Assembly (NCBI RefSeq): GCF_000503775.1
Contig: NZ_KI629782.1
Location: 1,480,045-1,544,044 of the forward strand
Direction of reading: 5' to 3'
Origin: Brevibacillus panacihumi W25
GTDB taxonomy: Bacteria; Bacillota; Bacilli; Brevibacillales; Brevibacillaceae
Length of the DNA: 64,000 nt
The notes under the pieces are model-generated. The model searched no databases. It worked only from the letters and a program-made list of their open reading frames with translations, and was not told the origin of the DNA. The position numbers were made by a program, and so were the translations under genes. Below are positions 1 to 8,259 of this stretch, piece after piece; the stretch's first letter is position 1, and every line of letters begins with the position of its first letter.

Positions 1-432
1 CAAATGGTCGCTCAGACTGATCGTGCAGGCATCGTGCATGATCGGTGCGCCAAGAATCGCTCCGCAGGAGTTGATCGCCGAAATTCCCGGAATCACTTCC
101 AGCTCGACGCCAGTCGCCTGTTTCCAGCCTTTCTCCACCAGCACCTCGTAGACCAGACCGGCCATGCCGTATACGCCCGCGTCCCCGCTGGAGATGACAG
201 CCACCTTTTTGCCTTCCTCTTCCGCCTGGCGGACGGCTTCCCGCGCACGCGTCACTTCCTCCGTCATCCCGGTACTGACGATCTCCTGATCCGTGAGCAA
301 ATCCCGGATCAGATCCACATAGGTGGAGTAGCCGATGATCACATCGCTCTCCTCGATCGCTTCCCGCGCCCGTTTGGTGATATGCTCAAAACTGCCCGGA
401 CCAAACCCGATCACAAACAACTTGCCTTTCAT
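1..432 (-). CDS. cobJ: Precorrin-3B C17-methyltransferase, 3' end cut by window edge
   Basis: SAM-dependent ring-contraction methyltransferase of cobalamin synthesis (CobJ/CbiH), which methylates C17 of precorrin-3B or its cobalt form. Translating the minus strand from the ATG at 432 gives 144 open codons up to the window edge. It shows the tetrapyrrole methylase GFGPGS motif (residues 9-14), the GDAGVYGMAG SAM-binding loop (about 83-92) and PGISA (115-119). A strong ribosome site (AAGAGGAGGT) lies just upstream. It is the last visible gene of the cob operon, 47 bases after cbiB. Family is clear; the choice between aerobic CobJ and anaerobic CbiH naming cannot be made from this fragment. Confidence 0.88.
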   Translation of the reverse strand, partial: MKGKLFVIGFGPGSFEHITKRAREAIEESDVIIGYSTYVDLIRDLLTDQEIVSTGMTEEVTRAREAVRQAEEEGKKVAVISSGDAGVYGMAGLVYEVLVEKGWKQATGVELEVIPGISAINSCGAILGAPIMHDACTISLSDHL

Positions 433-479
433 ACGGATGAACCTCCTCTTTTCCAAAGGTGCTTTTTCTTAGCACGAAC

Positions 480-1436
480 TCAACCAAGCCATGCGGCGAT
501 TCCCAGACATACCAGAAGGCACAGCAGGGATGCGCCGTACATCAAGCGCACCGTCATGCGTATGTCTTCGGGGCGCAGCGGGCGACGCGCATCCCCCAGT
601 CTGGCACGCTCCGACGGGACGCCCTGGTATGTATTCAATCCGCCCAACTGGACGCCCAAGGCTCCGGCGACAGCCGCTTCCGGCAATCCGCTGTTGGGGC
701 TGGGATGCAAGTGCGCATCCCTGCGGATGATCTGCCAGCTCTGCCGGACATCCAGGCGCAAAAGCCAGCTTGCCGCGAGCAGCAAAAGGGCGGTCAACCT
801 CGCCGGGATATAATTGGCGACGTCGTCGAAACGAGCGGACGCCCAGCCCAGATTTCGGTATTTTTCGTTCTTGTAGCCCAGCATCGAGTCCAGCGTGTTC
901 GTCGCCCGATAGGCCATCGCGAGCGGCGCGCCGCCGATCGCCGCGTAGATGAGCGGAGAGACGATGGCGTCCACGATGTTTTCCGCGACGGTCTCCACTG
1001 CGCCGCGGCAAATCTCCGCCTCATCCAGATGCTCGGTATCCCTCCCGACCACCATCGAGAGCGAGCGCCGAGCTGCTGGGATGTCGCCTGCCTGCAAATG
1101 GCGCATGATCTCCAGACCCGCATCCGCCAGTCCTTTGGTCGCGATCGTGGTGGAAATCAGCCAGGCTGACAAAGCGAAGGACAGCCATGGCGATACCAGC
1201 GCCCCTGCCCAGATGATCAGCCAGACAACTGCGTAGCTCCCGGCTACGATCAGCAGCGGAAACAACACGCCTCCCGCTTTGAGATGCTTTTCTTGTTTGA
1301 CACAAGTCCGGATCAACCATTCCAGCCGTGAGATCCACCAGCCGATGATTACCACCGGATGCGGGAGACTTCGCGGATCGCCCACGACCCTGTCGATCAA
1401 ATAGGCGGTCACGAGCACCCACGCCGCTTCATTCAT
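480..1436 (-). CDS. cbiB: Adenosylcobinamide-phosphate synthase, membrane protein
   Basis: CbiB (CobD in Pseudomonas naming) attaches aminopropanol or its phosphate to adenosylcobyric acid to give adenosylcobinamide (phosphate). The 318-residue product is a normal length for the family, is multi-spanning, begins with the typical DRVVGDP segment (about 15-21) and has the family block ARFDDVANYIPARLTAL in the middle. Its partner CobD, encoded upstream in the same operon, supplies aminopropanol phosphate. It lies about 20 bases after cobC and precedes cobJ. Nothing unusual was seen. Confidence 0.93.
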   Translation of the reverse strand: MNEAAWVLVTAYLIDRVVGDPRSLPHPVVIIGWWISRLEWLIRTCVKQEKHLKAGGVLFPLLIVAGSYAVVWLIIWAGALVSPWLSFALSAWLISTTIATKGLADAGLEIMRHLQAGDIPAARRSLSMVVGRDTEHLDEAEICRGAVETVAENIVDAIVSPLIYAAIGGAPLAMAYRATNTLDSMLGYKNEKYRNLGWASARFDDVANYIPARLTALLLLAASWLLRLDVRQSWQIIRRDAHLHPSPNSGLPEAAVAGALGVQLGGLNTYQGVPSERARLGDARRPLRPEDIRMTVRLMYGASLLCLLVCLGIAAWLG

Positions 1437-1455
1437 CTGTCATTCTCCCTCTCTT

Positions 1456-2052
1456 TTACAGAAGGGGCTGATAGGTCCAGCGCTGTCCATCCCACTCCGT
1501 CAGCATGGCCGTACCGTGACGCAATCCTTCCACCTGCCAGTAATGGCTCTTGTCCTGCGCCAGCCAGGCAGACTGAAACCAGCGAATCACTCCGCCATGC
1601 GTCACGATCACCAGCGCTTCTTCGCCCGCATGCATTTCCACAATCTCTTGCAGCCAGGCATCGACGCGCTCCCCCAGCTGCTGAAGGCTCTCTCCGCCGG
1701 GCGGGCTGACGAGCAGGGGATCTTTGTGCCACTTCTTGACCTCTTCTTCATTCTTCTGCACGATTTCGTCGTATGTAAGCAATTCCCACTCCCCGAAGGA
1801 AAGCTCCCGCAAAGCAGCGGTCGTCTGCACCGAGCAAGGAAAGCGCGCTGTCAGCAATTCGGCTGTTTGCACGCAACGCTGCAAATCGCTGGCATAGATT
1901 TTCGCCGGGTTCAGTTCCAAAGACTGCAACTGTTCTGCCAGCGCGGCGACCTGCTTCCTCCCGTTTTCATGCAGGCCTACATCGGTATGTCCCAGGTATC
2001 TCGCCTGCCTGTTCATCTCTGTCTCTCCATGCCGTACCCATAGGCACTTCAT
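1456..2052 (-). CDS. cobC: Alpha-ribazole phosphatase, histidine phosphatase family
   Basis: A 198-residue histidine phosphatase likely to remove phosphate from alpha-ribazole-5'-phosphate (or from the cobalamin phosphate product) in nucleotide-loop assembly. The phosphohistidine motif is RHGETE (His8), with Arg59 in SDLQRC, Glu83 in LRELSFGEWE and the second histidine in VTHGG (His152). The start at 2052 is chosen because the protein then begins directly at the core fold and an AAAGGAGCTG ribosome site precedes it; longer in-frame starts would add a non-family extension. The CobC role rests on its place between cobS and cbiB, because histidine phosphatases are broad. Confidence 0.88.
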   Translation of the reverse strand: MKCLWVRHGETEMNRQARYLGHTDVGLHENGRKQVAALAEQLQSLELNPAKIYASDLQRCVQTAELLTARFPCSVQTTAALRELSFGEWELLTYDEIVQKNEEEVKKWHKDPLLVSPPGGESLQQLGERVDAWLQEIVEMHAGEEALVIVTHGGVIRWFQSAWLAQDKSHYWQVEGLRHGTAMLTEWDGQRWTYQPLL

Positions 2053-2074
2053 CGGCGAACAGCTCCTTTCGCAC

Positions 2075-2812
2075 TTATCTGGAAAATAGGAGCAAGGCCA
2101 GAAGCATCGCAGCCTCGCTGCTCTCAATCACCGCTCCATAGCAGTCTCCGTTCAAGCCTCCCAGCTTGCGCGCCACTCCTCGGGAAAAGGCGAGGGCAAA
2201 CAGTAGAGATGCCAGGATCGCGCCAACTGTCTGCCAGCCACCCAGCCACCAGCCGGCCCCAAGCAATAACAAGTAGGCAACCACAATATGCACTGAAGAA
2301 AGACCTTCACTGATTCCCTTGCCAATCCCCTCATCCGCAGACAGATAGGGCCAGTACCGAATCGCCAGCAGGACATGCGTGCGAGCTGCCATCGGAACGA
2401 ACAGAAGCATCATCCCCCACCACGGATGCGTCAGCTCAGCCAACGCCGCCATTTTCAGCAGCAAGAGCAAGAGAGCCGCCAAAACGCCCATCGCTCCAAC
2501 CCGGCTGTCCTTCATGATCGCAAGCATTTTTTCTCGGGAGCGGCTGCTTCCGAGGCCATCCGCCAGATCCATCCACCCGTCGAGATGCAGGCCGCCGGTG
2601 ATGTACACCCAGACGATCAGCGTCAACACGGCTGCGAGCAAAGGGCTGAACAGCCACAGTCCCGCTTGATGTACGCCCCACAAAATCACCCCGATGACCA
2701 GACCAACTGCCGGATACCAGGCGACGCTTTTTTTCCACGCTTCCTCGCTGGGACGCAGCCAAGGGACCGGAATGCGCGTGAAAAAAGAAAGGGCATGCCA
2801 AAATGCGTTCAT
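2075..2812 (-). CDS. cobS: Adenosylcobinamide-GDP ribazoletransferase (cobalamin synthase)
   Basis: Integral membrane enzyme joining adenosylcobinamide-GDP to alpha-ribazole (or its phosphate), the last assembly step of the cofactor. The 245 residues have several hydrophobic segments and the conserved acidic block GGLHLDGWMDLADGLGSSR followed by KDSRVGAMG. The ATG at 2812 overlaps the cobU stop codon as ATGA, which suggests translational coupling, and GGAGG lies upstream within cobU. A TTG five codons earlier is possible but less likely. Confidence 0.93.
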   Translation of the reverse strand: MNAFWHALSFFTRIPVPWLRPSEEAWKKSVAWYPAVGLVIGVILWGVHQAGLWLFSPLLAAVLTLIVWVYITGGLHLDGWMDLADGLGSSRSREKMLAIMKDSRVGAMGVLAALLLLLLKMAALAELTHPWWGMMLLFVPMAARTHVLLAIRYWPYLSADEGIGKGISEGLSSVHIVVAYLLLLGAGWWLGGWQTVGAILASLLFALAFSRGVARKLGGLNGDCYGAVIESSEAAMLLALLLFSR

Positions 2813-3348
2813 CCTTTGATCCTCCAAGGTATTCCTGACCAGACCGCGTAGACCGTATCCGCACGGCGGGCCGTCATCTGATTGACATCACCGAGCACAT
2901 CGGCAAACCAGCGTCCCAGCCTGCTCATCGCCACCCCGCCAAGTCCGACCTCACTGGTGACCGCGATGACGGTCCGTGATGATGCTGCCACTCCGTCCAG
3001 CCACGAAGTCGCTTCTTCATAGACCTCCCGGGTGATGGCCTCGCTTCTCCACTCCGGCTCGGGAACCGCCATCAGCCGATTGCTGACCCAGGTAGAGAGG
3101 CAGTCGATCAGGACGACCTCGTATTCCCGCGCTGCCTGGATCGATTCTGACAAGCGCAGAGGAATCTCCACACATCCCCAATCAGCAGGGCGGCGGGATC
3201 GGTGCAGCGCTATCCGGCTGCGCATCTCCTCGTCCTTCGCCTCTCCGGTCGCGACATAGAGGACTCGCTTGCCCGTCTCAGCCGCCAGTTCTTCGGCGAA
3301 ACCGCTTTTTCCCGAACGGACTCCCCCCGTGACCAGAATCAGACTCAT
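2809..3348 (-). CDS. cobU: Adenosylcobinamide kinase / adenosylcobinamide-phosphate guanylyltransferase
   Basis: Bifunctional CobU/CobP enzyme that phosphorylates adenosylcobinamide and then transfers GMP to it, producing the substrate of CobS. The 179-residue protein starts at the P-loop (GGVRSGKS, about 7-14), has the histidine region ALHRSRRP used for guanylylation, a VLIDCLSTW strand and the C-terminal EVGLGGVAMSRLGRWFADVLG block. The start at 3348 overlaps the cobD stop as ATGA; the open frame reaches much further upstream but only as a shadow of cobD. Length and motifs are complete. Confidence 0.94.
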   Translation of the reverse strand: MSLILVTGGVRSGKSGFAEELAAETGKRVLYVATGEAKDEEMRSRIALHRSRRPADWGCVEIPLRLSESIQAAREYEVVLIDCLSTWVSNRLMAVPEPEWRSEAITREVYEEATSWLDGVAASSRTVIAVTSEVGLGGVAMSRLGRWFADVLGDVNQMTARRADTVYAVWSGIPWRIKG

Positions 3349-4451
3349 CGCTTCCTCCCCCTCTCCTCGCAAACCTCGCGCAAGGCGTCCATCAACTGTT
3401 CGTTCTCTTCCCGCTTGCGCACGGCGATGCGGAAGTCTCGCGGGGTCAAGCCCGGATACATGGCGCAGCTGCGGATCAGGATGCCTTTTTTCCCGAGCCC
3501 TGTCTGCAGCTCCTGTGCTGTCCAGTCTTTCGAGGTGCGTACGAGCAGAAAGTTCGCTTCGCCCGGCCAAGCCTGCCAGCCCAATTCCTTATGCAAAAAG
3601 GCACGCAGATATTCGCGCTCTTCTGCAATCAGCTTGCGCGTCTCCTTCTCGTAGGCGATTTCCTCCAGACAATGCTCCCCGGCAAGTAAAGCCAAGGCAT
3701 TGACGCTCCAGCTCACCTGCTTCGCCTTCATCCGTGCGATGACATCCGGATGCGCGATGGCATATCCCAGCCTCAGCCCCGGAATCGCGTACATTTTGGT
3801 CATCGAGCGCATCAGAATCACTCGAGGGTAATCACCCAATGAATCCTCCAGCGAAAACGCCTTTTTCTCATCTACAAAATCGAGAAAAGCCTCATCCACA
3901 ACCAGCCAGGTGTTCGTCTCGGCTGTCCAGCCAGCCATACGCTTCAATTCGTCCGCCGTATAGAGGATGCCGGTCGGATTGTTCGGGGACCCGACAAACA
4001 CCAAATCCGTCTGCTCAAAAAGCTGCCGCAGCTGAGACTCTTCCGCCTTGTAGCCGTTCTCTTCGCGACCGAAGCAGCCGATCACCTGGGCGCCAAACTG
4101 CTCCGAAAGTTGTGCGTATTCGGAAAAGCAGGGATAGACCACCCCGACTTTTTCAGGAGCGAGCGCCAACAGCGCTAGCGCCATTGCTTCCGCCGCGCCG
4201 TTCGCAGGCAAAAGCCACTCCTCATCCTGCTTCAATCTTTTCCCCAAGGCTTGACGAAACGAGCGATGGGCGGGATCAGGGTAGCGCGTCATTTCATGCA
4301 GATGGTTTTGCAGCGCTGTGATGACGGAGGGAGGCGGTCCAAGCGGATTGATATTGGCGCTGTAGTCGAGAAAGCCGTTTTCGGGCATGCCGTAACGCTT
4401 GGCTGCCGATACCCAGTCGCCGCCGTGTCCATATTTTTCCAGTACCTCCAT
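3345..4451 (-). CDS. cobD: Threonine-phosphate decarboxylase, PLP-dependent
   Basis: Probably decarboxylates L-threonine-O-3-phosphate to (R)-1-amino-2-propanol phosphate, the linker used by CbiB. It is a 368-residue class I/II aminotransferase-fold protein resembling histidinol-phosphate aminotransferase: SANINPLGPP near the N terminus, NNPTG (157-161), the PLP-contacting aspartate in VVDEAF (about 186) and the Schiff-base lysine in SMTK (Lys219) followed by GLRLGYA. The start codon shares a base with the cobO stop (TGATG). A histidinol-phosphate aminotransferase role is less likely because of the cobalamin operon context. Confidence 0.9.
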   Translation of the reverse strand: MEVLEKYGHGGDWVSAAKRYGMPENGFLDYSANINPLGPPPSVITALQNHLHEMTRYPDPAHRSFRQALGKRLKQDEEWLLPANGAAEAMALALLALAPEKVGVVYPCFSEYAQLSEQFGAQVIGCFGREENGYKAEESQLRQLFEQTDLVFVGSPNNPTGILYTADELKRMAGWTAETNTWLVVDEAFLDFVDEKKAFSLEDSLGDYPRVILMRSMTKMYAIPGLRLGYAIAHPDVIARMKAKQVSWSVNALALLAGEHCLEEIAYEKETRKLIAEEREYLRAFLHKELGWQAWPGEANFLLVRTSKDWTAQELQTGLGKKGILIRSCAMYPGLTPRDFRIAVRKREENEQLMDALREVCEERGRKR

Positions 4452-4999
4452 CAGAACTCAACCCCCAGCACAGCAGGGATGCCTTCCTCGTAGTAGTGCT
4501 TGATCGGCTTCATCTCTGTCACCAGATCAGCCAGATCCATGATTTCCTGCTTGGCGCTGCGCCCGGTGATCACGACATGCATGCGCTCGGGCCGCTTTTG
4601 CAAGGTGTCCATCACATCATCCAGCGGGAGCACATCGTCAATCGGGAATTTTTCGATGGCAAGCGCGTTGTTTAATTCATCGAGGATCACCATGTCGTAG
4701 GCATCTGACAAGAGCTTTTCTTTGGCAAAGCGCCACGCTTCAGCCAGCGCTACCCGATGCTCCTCGGGTGTTTTCGTCCAGGTAAAGCCGATCCCTTTTT
4801 GCACGATCTCGATCCCCAGGCGGTCAAAGACGATCTTTTCGCCATAGGTCCGCTCCGGCGATTTGATAAATTGGATCATCAATACCTTTTTGCCCCTTCC
4901 GGTCGCCCGTACCGCAAGCCCCAAAGCTGCTGTCGTTTTTCCCTTGCCGTCACCCGTATAGACCAAAAGCAACCCGCGTTTGCTGGCTTGCTGGTTCAT
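4451..4999 (-). CDS. cobO: Corrinoid (cob(I)yrinate a,c-diamide) adenosyltransferase, CobO/BtuR type
   Basis: ATP-dependent transfer of the 5'-deoxyadenosyl group to cobalt of the corrin ring. The 182-residue protein has the characteristic P-loop TGDGKGKT (15-22), then LGLAVRATGRGKKVLMIQF and VILDELNNAL. Three consecutive in-frame ATGs occur at 5005, 5002 and 4999; a GGAGGG ribosome site abuts the first, so the third (4999), about 7 bases away, is preferred. It is the first gene behind the cobalamin riboswitch, so its expression is predicted to fall when adenosylcobalamin is abundant. Confidence 0.92.
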   Translation of the reverse strand: MNQQASKRGLLLVYTGDGKGKTTAALGLAVRATGRGKKVLMIQFIKSPERTYGEKIVFDRLGIEIVQKGIGFTWTKTPEEHRVALAEAWRFAKEKLLSDAYDMVILDELNNALAIEKFPIDDVLPLDDVMDTLQKRPERMHVVITGRSAKQEIMDLADLVTEMKPIKHYYEEGIPAVLGVEF

Positions 5000-5019
5000 C
5001 ATCATCCCTCCTGAAATAG

Positions 5020-5063
5020 AAAAACGCTTTGTTCTCCTTCTATAGAAAAAGGAAAACAAAGCG
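5020..5063 (-). terminator. Intrinsic terminator of the cobalamin riboswitch expression platform
   Basis: Inverted repeat CGCTTTGTT (5025-5033) / AACAAAGCG (5055-5063), with further pairing of CTCCTT and AAGG inside, followed on the minus strand by TTTTTCTATTT. It lies between the riboswitch aptamer and cobO, so it is read as the ligand-controlled terminator. The antiterminator partner was not worked out. Confidence 0.8.
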
Positions 5064-5126
5064 CGGATAGCATACCATCACAATCCTCACCTCTTCCTTT
5101 GACCCGAAGGAAATCAGTGCAACACA

Positions 5127-5320
5127 AAAACAGGCAGGTCTCCTGGCTCAAGAATCATCGCCTTTCTTCTCCTTCCCACCCTGACCGGGCAGTGGATGGC
5201 ATCGCGCCGTGAAGAAAAAGCTCCTCTCATACAGTGGCGGGACCGCGTTGGCTTTTCACCAAACTTCCCTTTTAACCTTGCTTATCCGAATGTCTCGCTC
5301 GCATAAACAAGGACCTGTTT
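5127..5320 (-). promoter_or_regulatory. Cobalamin riboswitch aptamer
   Basis: The minus strand carries the canonical B12 box AGCCAGGAGACCTGCC (complement of 5133-5148), the GGTTAAAAGGGAA segment (complement of about 5266-5278), GGTGAAAAGCC and the GCGGTCCCGCCACTGT core (complement of about 5233-5248), plus a CCACTGCCCGG arm near 5187-5197. AAACAGG at the 5' end (complement of 5314-5320) pairs with CCTGTTT at the 3' end (complement of 5127-5133) to close P1. It sits upstream of cobO and is followed by a terminator hairpin, consistent with repression of the cob operon by adenosylcobalamin through premature termination. Confidence 0.95.
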
Positions 5321-5392
5321 GTCAATCGTATTCATTTTTCCAGCTGACAAGTACTTGTACTAATCATAGCAAATGCTGGTGGGGATTCAAGC

Positions 5393-5429
5393 AAAAGCTG
5401 CAAACGGGTCAATGGAATGCTCAGCTTTT
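5393..5429 (-). terminator. Possible weak terminator after the dpp operon
   Basis: AAAAGCTG (5393-5400) and CAGCTTTT (5422-5429) can pair around a 21-base loop at the stop codon of the last dpp gene. The following T run on the minus strand is short and interrupted, so termination is only possible. Confidence 0.35.
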
Positions 5430-6421
5430 TACTCGACAGCCAGATGACAGCGGGATTGGTGGGTAGCAGATAGCGGATAGGCGTCGGGTGTGGCAGATCT
5501 GCATTTCTCCATGCGCTGGGAGCAGCGTGCGTAAAAGTGGCACCCTTCCTTTGATTCAAACGGATTCGGCGGATCGCCCTCCAATGGCGTGCGCTCCTGC
5601 TTTGTTCCCGGCTGAATTCTCGGGACGGCGGACAGCAAGGCTTGGGTATACGGATGGGCAGGCTGTTCGAATACTTCCTCCGTCCGTCCGATCTCGACGA
5701 TGCGCCCCAGGTACATCACAGCCACTCGATCCGAGATGTACTTCACGACGGACAAATCATGAGAAATAAAGATCATGGTCAGTTGCAGCTCGTTTTGCAA
5801 ATCCTCCAGCAGATTCAGGATTTGCGCCTGAACCGACACATCCAGCGCGCTAACGGGTTCATCTGCGATCAGCAGCTTGGGCTTGACGGCGATGGCTCTG
5901 GCAATGGCGATGCGCTGCCGTTGACCTCCGCTGAATGCTTTGGGGTATTTGTTCGCGTCGCTGGGCAAGAGACCGACCTTCACGAGCAAGTAGTCGATAT
6001 ACTCGTCCGTCTCTTTCTCCGACGTGCAGATGCCGTGAAAACGAATCGCTTCGCTCAGCATCTCCTTCACCGTCATTTTTGGATTCAGGGATGAATAGGG
6101 GTCCTGAAAAACCATCTGCATATCCTTGTACAGATGCCGCAGCTTTCCTGGGCTTTCATGCGTAATGTCATGGCCCAAAAAAGAGATGGTGCCTTCTGTG
6201 GGTTCATAAAGTCTCATCAGGGTGCGGCAAAGCGTCGTTTTTCCGCAGCCGCTCTCCCCTACCAGCCCTAGTGTTTCGCCTTCCTTTACCTCCAGCGAGA
6301 CATCGTTCACGGCGTACAGCTTCGGATTGTTTTTGCGAAAAACGCGATCCAGCCATGTCTCTTTGCGCTGATAGATTTTATGCAGCCCCTCTACCTTCAA
6401 GATCGAAGTCAAAAGCCACAC
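5429..6421 (-). CDS. Peptide ABC transporter ATP-binding protein (DppF/OppF type)
   Basis: Cytoplasmic ATPase of a peptide importer, pairing with the preceding gene product. The 330 residues contain Walker A GESGCGKT (55-62), the signature FSGGQRQRIAIARA, Walker B LLIADEPVSALD and the C-terminal oligopeptide-transporter region with the cysteine cluster CHFYARCSQRMEKC that can hold an Fe-S cluster in this family. The start is read as GTG at 6421 with AAAGGA just upstream, overlapping the end of the previous gene; a TTG a few codons later is possible. It is the last gene of the minus-strand dpp operon. Exact peptide specificity cannot be read from it. Confidence 0.9.
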   Translation of the reverse strand: MWLLTSILKVEGLHKIYQRKETWLDRVFRKNNPKLYAVNDVSLEVKEGETLGLVGESGCGKTTLCRTLMRLYEPTEGTISFLGHDITHESPGKLRHLYKDMQMVFQDPYSSLNPKMTVKEMLSEAIRFHGICTSEKETDEYIDYLLVKVGLLPSDANKYPKAFSGGQRQRIAIARAIAVKPKLLIADEPVSALDVSVQAQILNLLEDLQNELQLTMIFISHDLSVVKYISDRVAVMYLGRIVEIGRTEEVFEQPAHPYTQALLSAVPRIQPGTKQERTPLEGDPPNPFESKEGCHFYARCSQRMEKCRSATPDAYPLSATHQSRCHLAVE

Positions 6422-7389
6422 ATCCTTTCATGATGGACACAGGCTGACCAATGGCCTGGACTAACCTCTTGCAGTCGGGTTTTTTCGGCATCGGCGCATT
6501 CCTCGGTTGCAAGCGAACAGCGCTCCCGAAAAGGACAGCCTGCGAGGGGCTGATTCATCCTCGGCAGCGAGCCCGGGATTCCTTCCAGCCGACCCGTCGA
6601 ATCAAGCTGCGGAACGGAGCGGATCAGCCCTTTTGTGTACATGTTTTTCGGTGCGGCAAACAGTTGTTCCACGCTCGCGATTTCCATTACCTTGCCCGCG
6701 TACAGGACGACGACGCGATCGCACATCTCCGCCACTATGCCCAGATTATGCGTGACCAGCAAGATCCCCATGCCTAGCTCTCGCTGAAGCTGCTTCAACA
6801 AGCGGAGCACCTGATCCTGTACCGTCACGTCGAGGGCCGTGGTCGGTTCATCTGCCAGCAGCAGCTTGGGGTTGCAGGAGATCGCCAGCGCAATCATCAC
6901 CCTTTGTCTCATGCCTCCGCTCAATTCATGCGGATATTGAGAGACGCGTTTTTCAGGAGATGGAATTCCTACCTGCTGCAAAAGCTTGATCGCTCTCTCC
7001 CACGCTTCTTTTTTGCTCATCTTTTGGTGGGTTCGCAGGGTATCCACGATCTGATCTCCCACCCGATAGACCGGATCCAGCGAGCTCGTCGGGTCTTGCA
7101 AGATCATCCCGATTTGCTTGCCGCGCACCTGCTGCCATTCTTGCTTCGGCAAAGTGAGCAGATCTCGTCCTTCAAACTGAACGCTTCCCTTCACCGTCTT
7201 GCTTTTGGTCCCAGGCAGCAAATTCAGAATGGAGCGGCATGTCATGCTCTTGCCGCTTCCGCTCTCTCCGACGAGTCCGATAGTTTCCCCTTGTCTGACG
7301 TCAAACGAAACACTGTTGACGGCATAGACGGATCGTTCTTTCAGCTCCAGGACGATCTCCAGATCTTTGACTTCCAAAAGTGGATCCAT
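6409..7389 (-). CDS. Peptide ABC transporter ATP-binding protein (DppD/OppD type)
   Basis: First ATPase subunit of the dpp-like importer, 326 residues. It has [11 protein letters not shown] (Walker A), the signature [14 protein letters not shown], Walker [15 protein letters not shown] and the C-terminal CPFRERCSLATEEC cysteine cluster. Of the clustered starts (GTG 7398, ATG 7395, ATG 7389) the last is preferred because the AGGAG ribosome site then lies about 8 bases away. It lies shortly after dppA and overlaps the next ATPase gene, so the two are probably translated together. Confidence 0.9.
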   Translation of the reverse strand: MDPLLEVKDLEIVLELKERSVYAVNSVSFDVRQGETIGLVGESGSGKSMTCRSILNLLPGTKSKTVKGSVQFEGRDLLTLPKQEWQQVRGKQIGMILQDPTSSLDPVYRVGDQIVDTLRTHQKMSKKEAWERAIKLLQQVGIPSPEKRVSQYPHELSGGMRQRVMIALAISCNPKLLLADEPTTALDVTVQDQVLRLLKQLQRELGMGILLVTHNLGIVAEMCDRVVVLYAGKVMEIASVEQLFAAPKNMYTKGLIRSVPQLDSTGRLEGIPGSLPRMNQPLAGCPFRERCSLATEECADAEKTRLQEVSPGHWSACVHHERMCGF

Positions 7390-7414
7390 CTTCATCACTC
7401 CTGTACTCCACGTT

Positions 7415-8242
7415 CTAGGACAGCTCCTTCACATCTCCCAAAAGAAGAATGGCTAGCAGGACGGGCATCGCCTTGCGGATATCATCCGTGTGGAAGCGGA
7501 TGGTTCTCCCCCCGACCAGCGTCATCCCCGGCAGAAAGCTGACCAGATGGGCAGAACTGGTGTATTTGAATTCCATGTCGATTTCATAATGATCCAGCGC
7601 TTTGACGGGCTTGACCTGCTGCCTGTTGCGCACAGCTTCGATGGCTTTTTCCCGAATCATCTGCTGGCTGACCGCAGGATGCAGGCAGCGCGCCGTGAAC
7701 ATGCCGATGGCCTGCTTGACCGCTACGGTGTGGACGCCCTCTATCTCCTGTTTTACCTCCAACGCTGTTTGACTGTCGCCCGTAACCAGCACCACTGGGA
7801 CTCCGAATGCTCCGGCAATCGCGGCATTGATTCCGGCTTCGCCAATTTCCCGGCCGTTGATCGTGATGCGCTGCACGGCTTTATTGTTCAGCGTGTGGTT
7901 GAGAATGGCTTGATTGGTCCCTGCCATGCAGTGGTAGCCAATGAAAAAGGCCATGTCGAACGACTCGTCGATCCCTTCCATCATCAACAGAGGCTTCACA
8001 AAGCCGCGGATCACTTCCGCTTTGGGATGCAGGCGGTCTACGATCAGATTGCGCATGGTGTCATGGGAATCGTTGACGACGACCTCTGTGACTCCCGCCT
8101 CCAGCGCCCCTTCGATCGCAGCGTTCACATCGTCAGTCATCAAGGTGCGAAAATAGTCATAGTCGCTGGTTCCCTTATCGACATCATCCCAGTCCGTAAC
8201 GCCGGAGATGCCTTCCATATCCACGGAAATAAACAATTTCAT
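7415..8242 (-). CDS. dppA: D-aminopeptidase, M55 family (DppA)
   Basis: Zinc-dependent peptidase that in B. subtilis cleaves D-Ala-containing di- and tripeptides. The 275-residue product starts MKLFISVDMEGISG, giving the metal ligands Asp8 and Glu10, followed by His60 in NDSHD, His104 in GYHCMAG and the glutamates of REIGEAG near 132-135; a further histidine at about 116 corresponds to the catalytic position of the family. The start at 8242 is chosen because the family begins exactly there and GGGGGA lies upstream. In this operon it sits between the permease and ATPase genes, so imported D-amino-acid peptides are its likely substrates. Confidence 0.92.
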   Translation of the reverse strand: MKLFISVDMEGISGVTDWDDVDKGTSDYDYFRTLMTDDVNAAIEGALEAGVTEVVVNDSHDTMRNLIVDRLHPKAEVIRGFVKPLLMMEGIDESFDMAFFIGYHCMAGTNQAILNHTLNNKAVQRITINGREIGEAGINAAIAGAFGVPVVLVTGDSQTALEVKQEIEGVHTVAVKQAIGMFTARCLHPAVSQQMIREKAIEAVRNRQQVKPVKALDHYEIDMEFKYTSSAHLVSFLPGMTLVGGRTIRFHTDDIRKAMPVLLAILLLGDVKELS

Positions 8243-8259
8243 CTGTTTTTCCCCCATTT

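Noticed and set aside
5348-5357. CAAGTACTTG palindrome upstream of the cobalamin riboswitch as an operator
   Set aside because: A single short palindrome with no repeat elsewhere in the region; the riboswitch already explains regulation.
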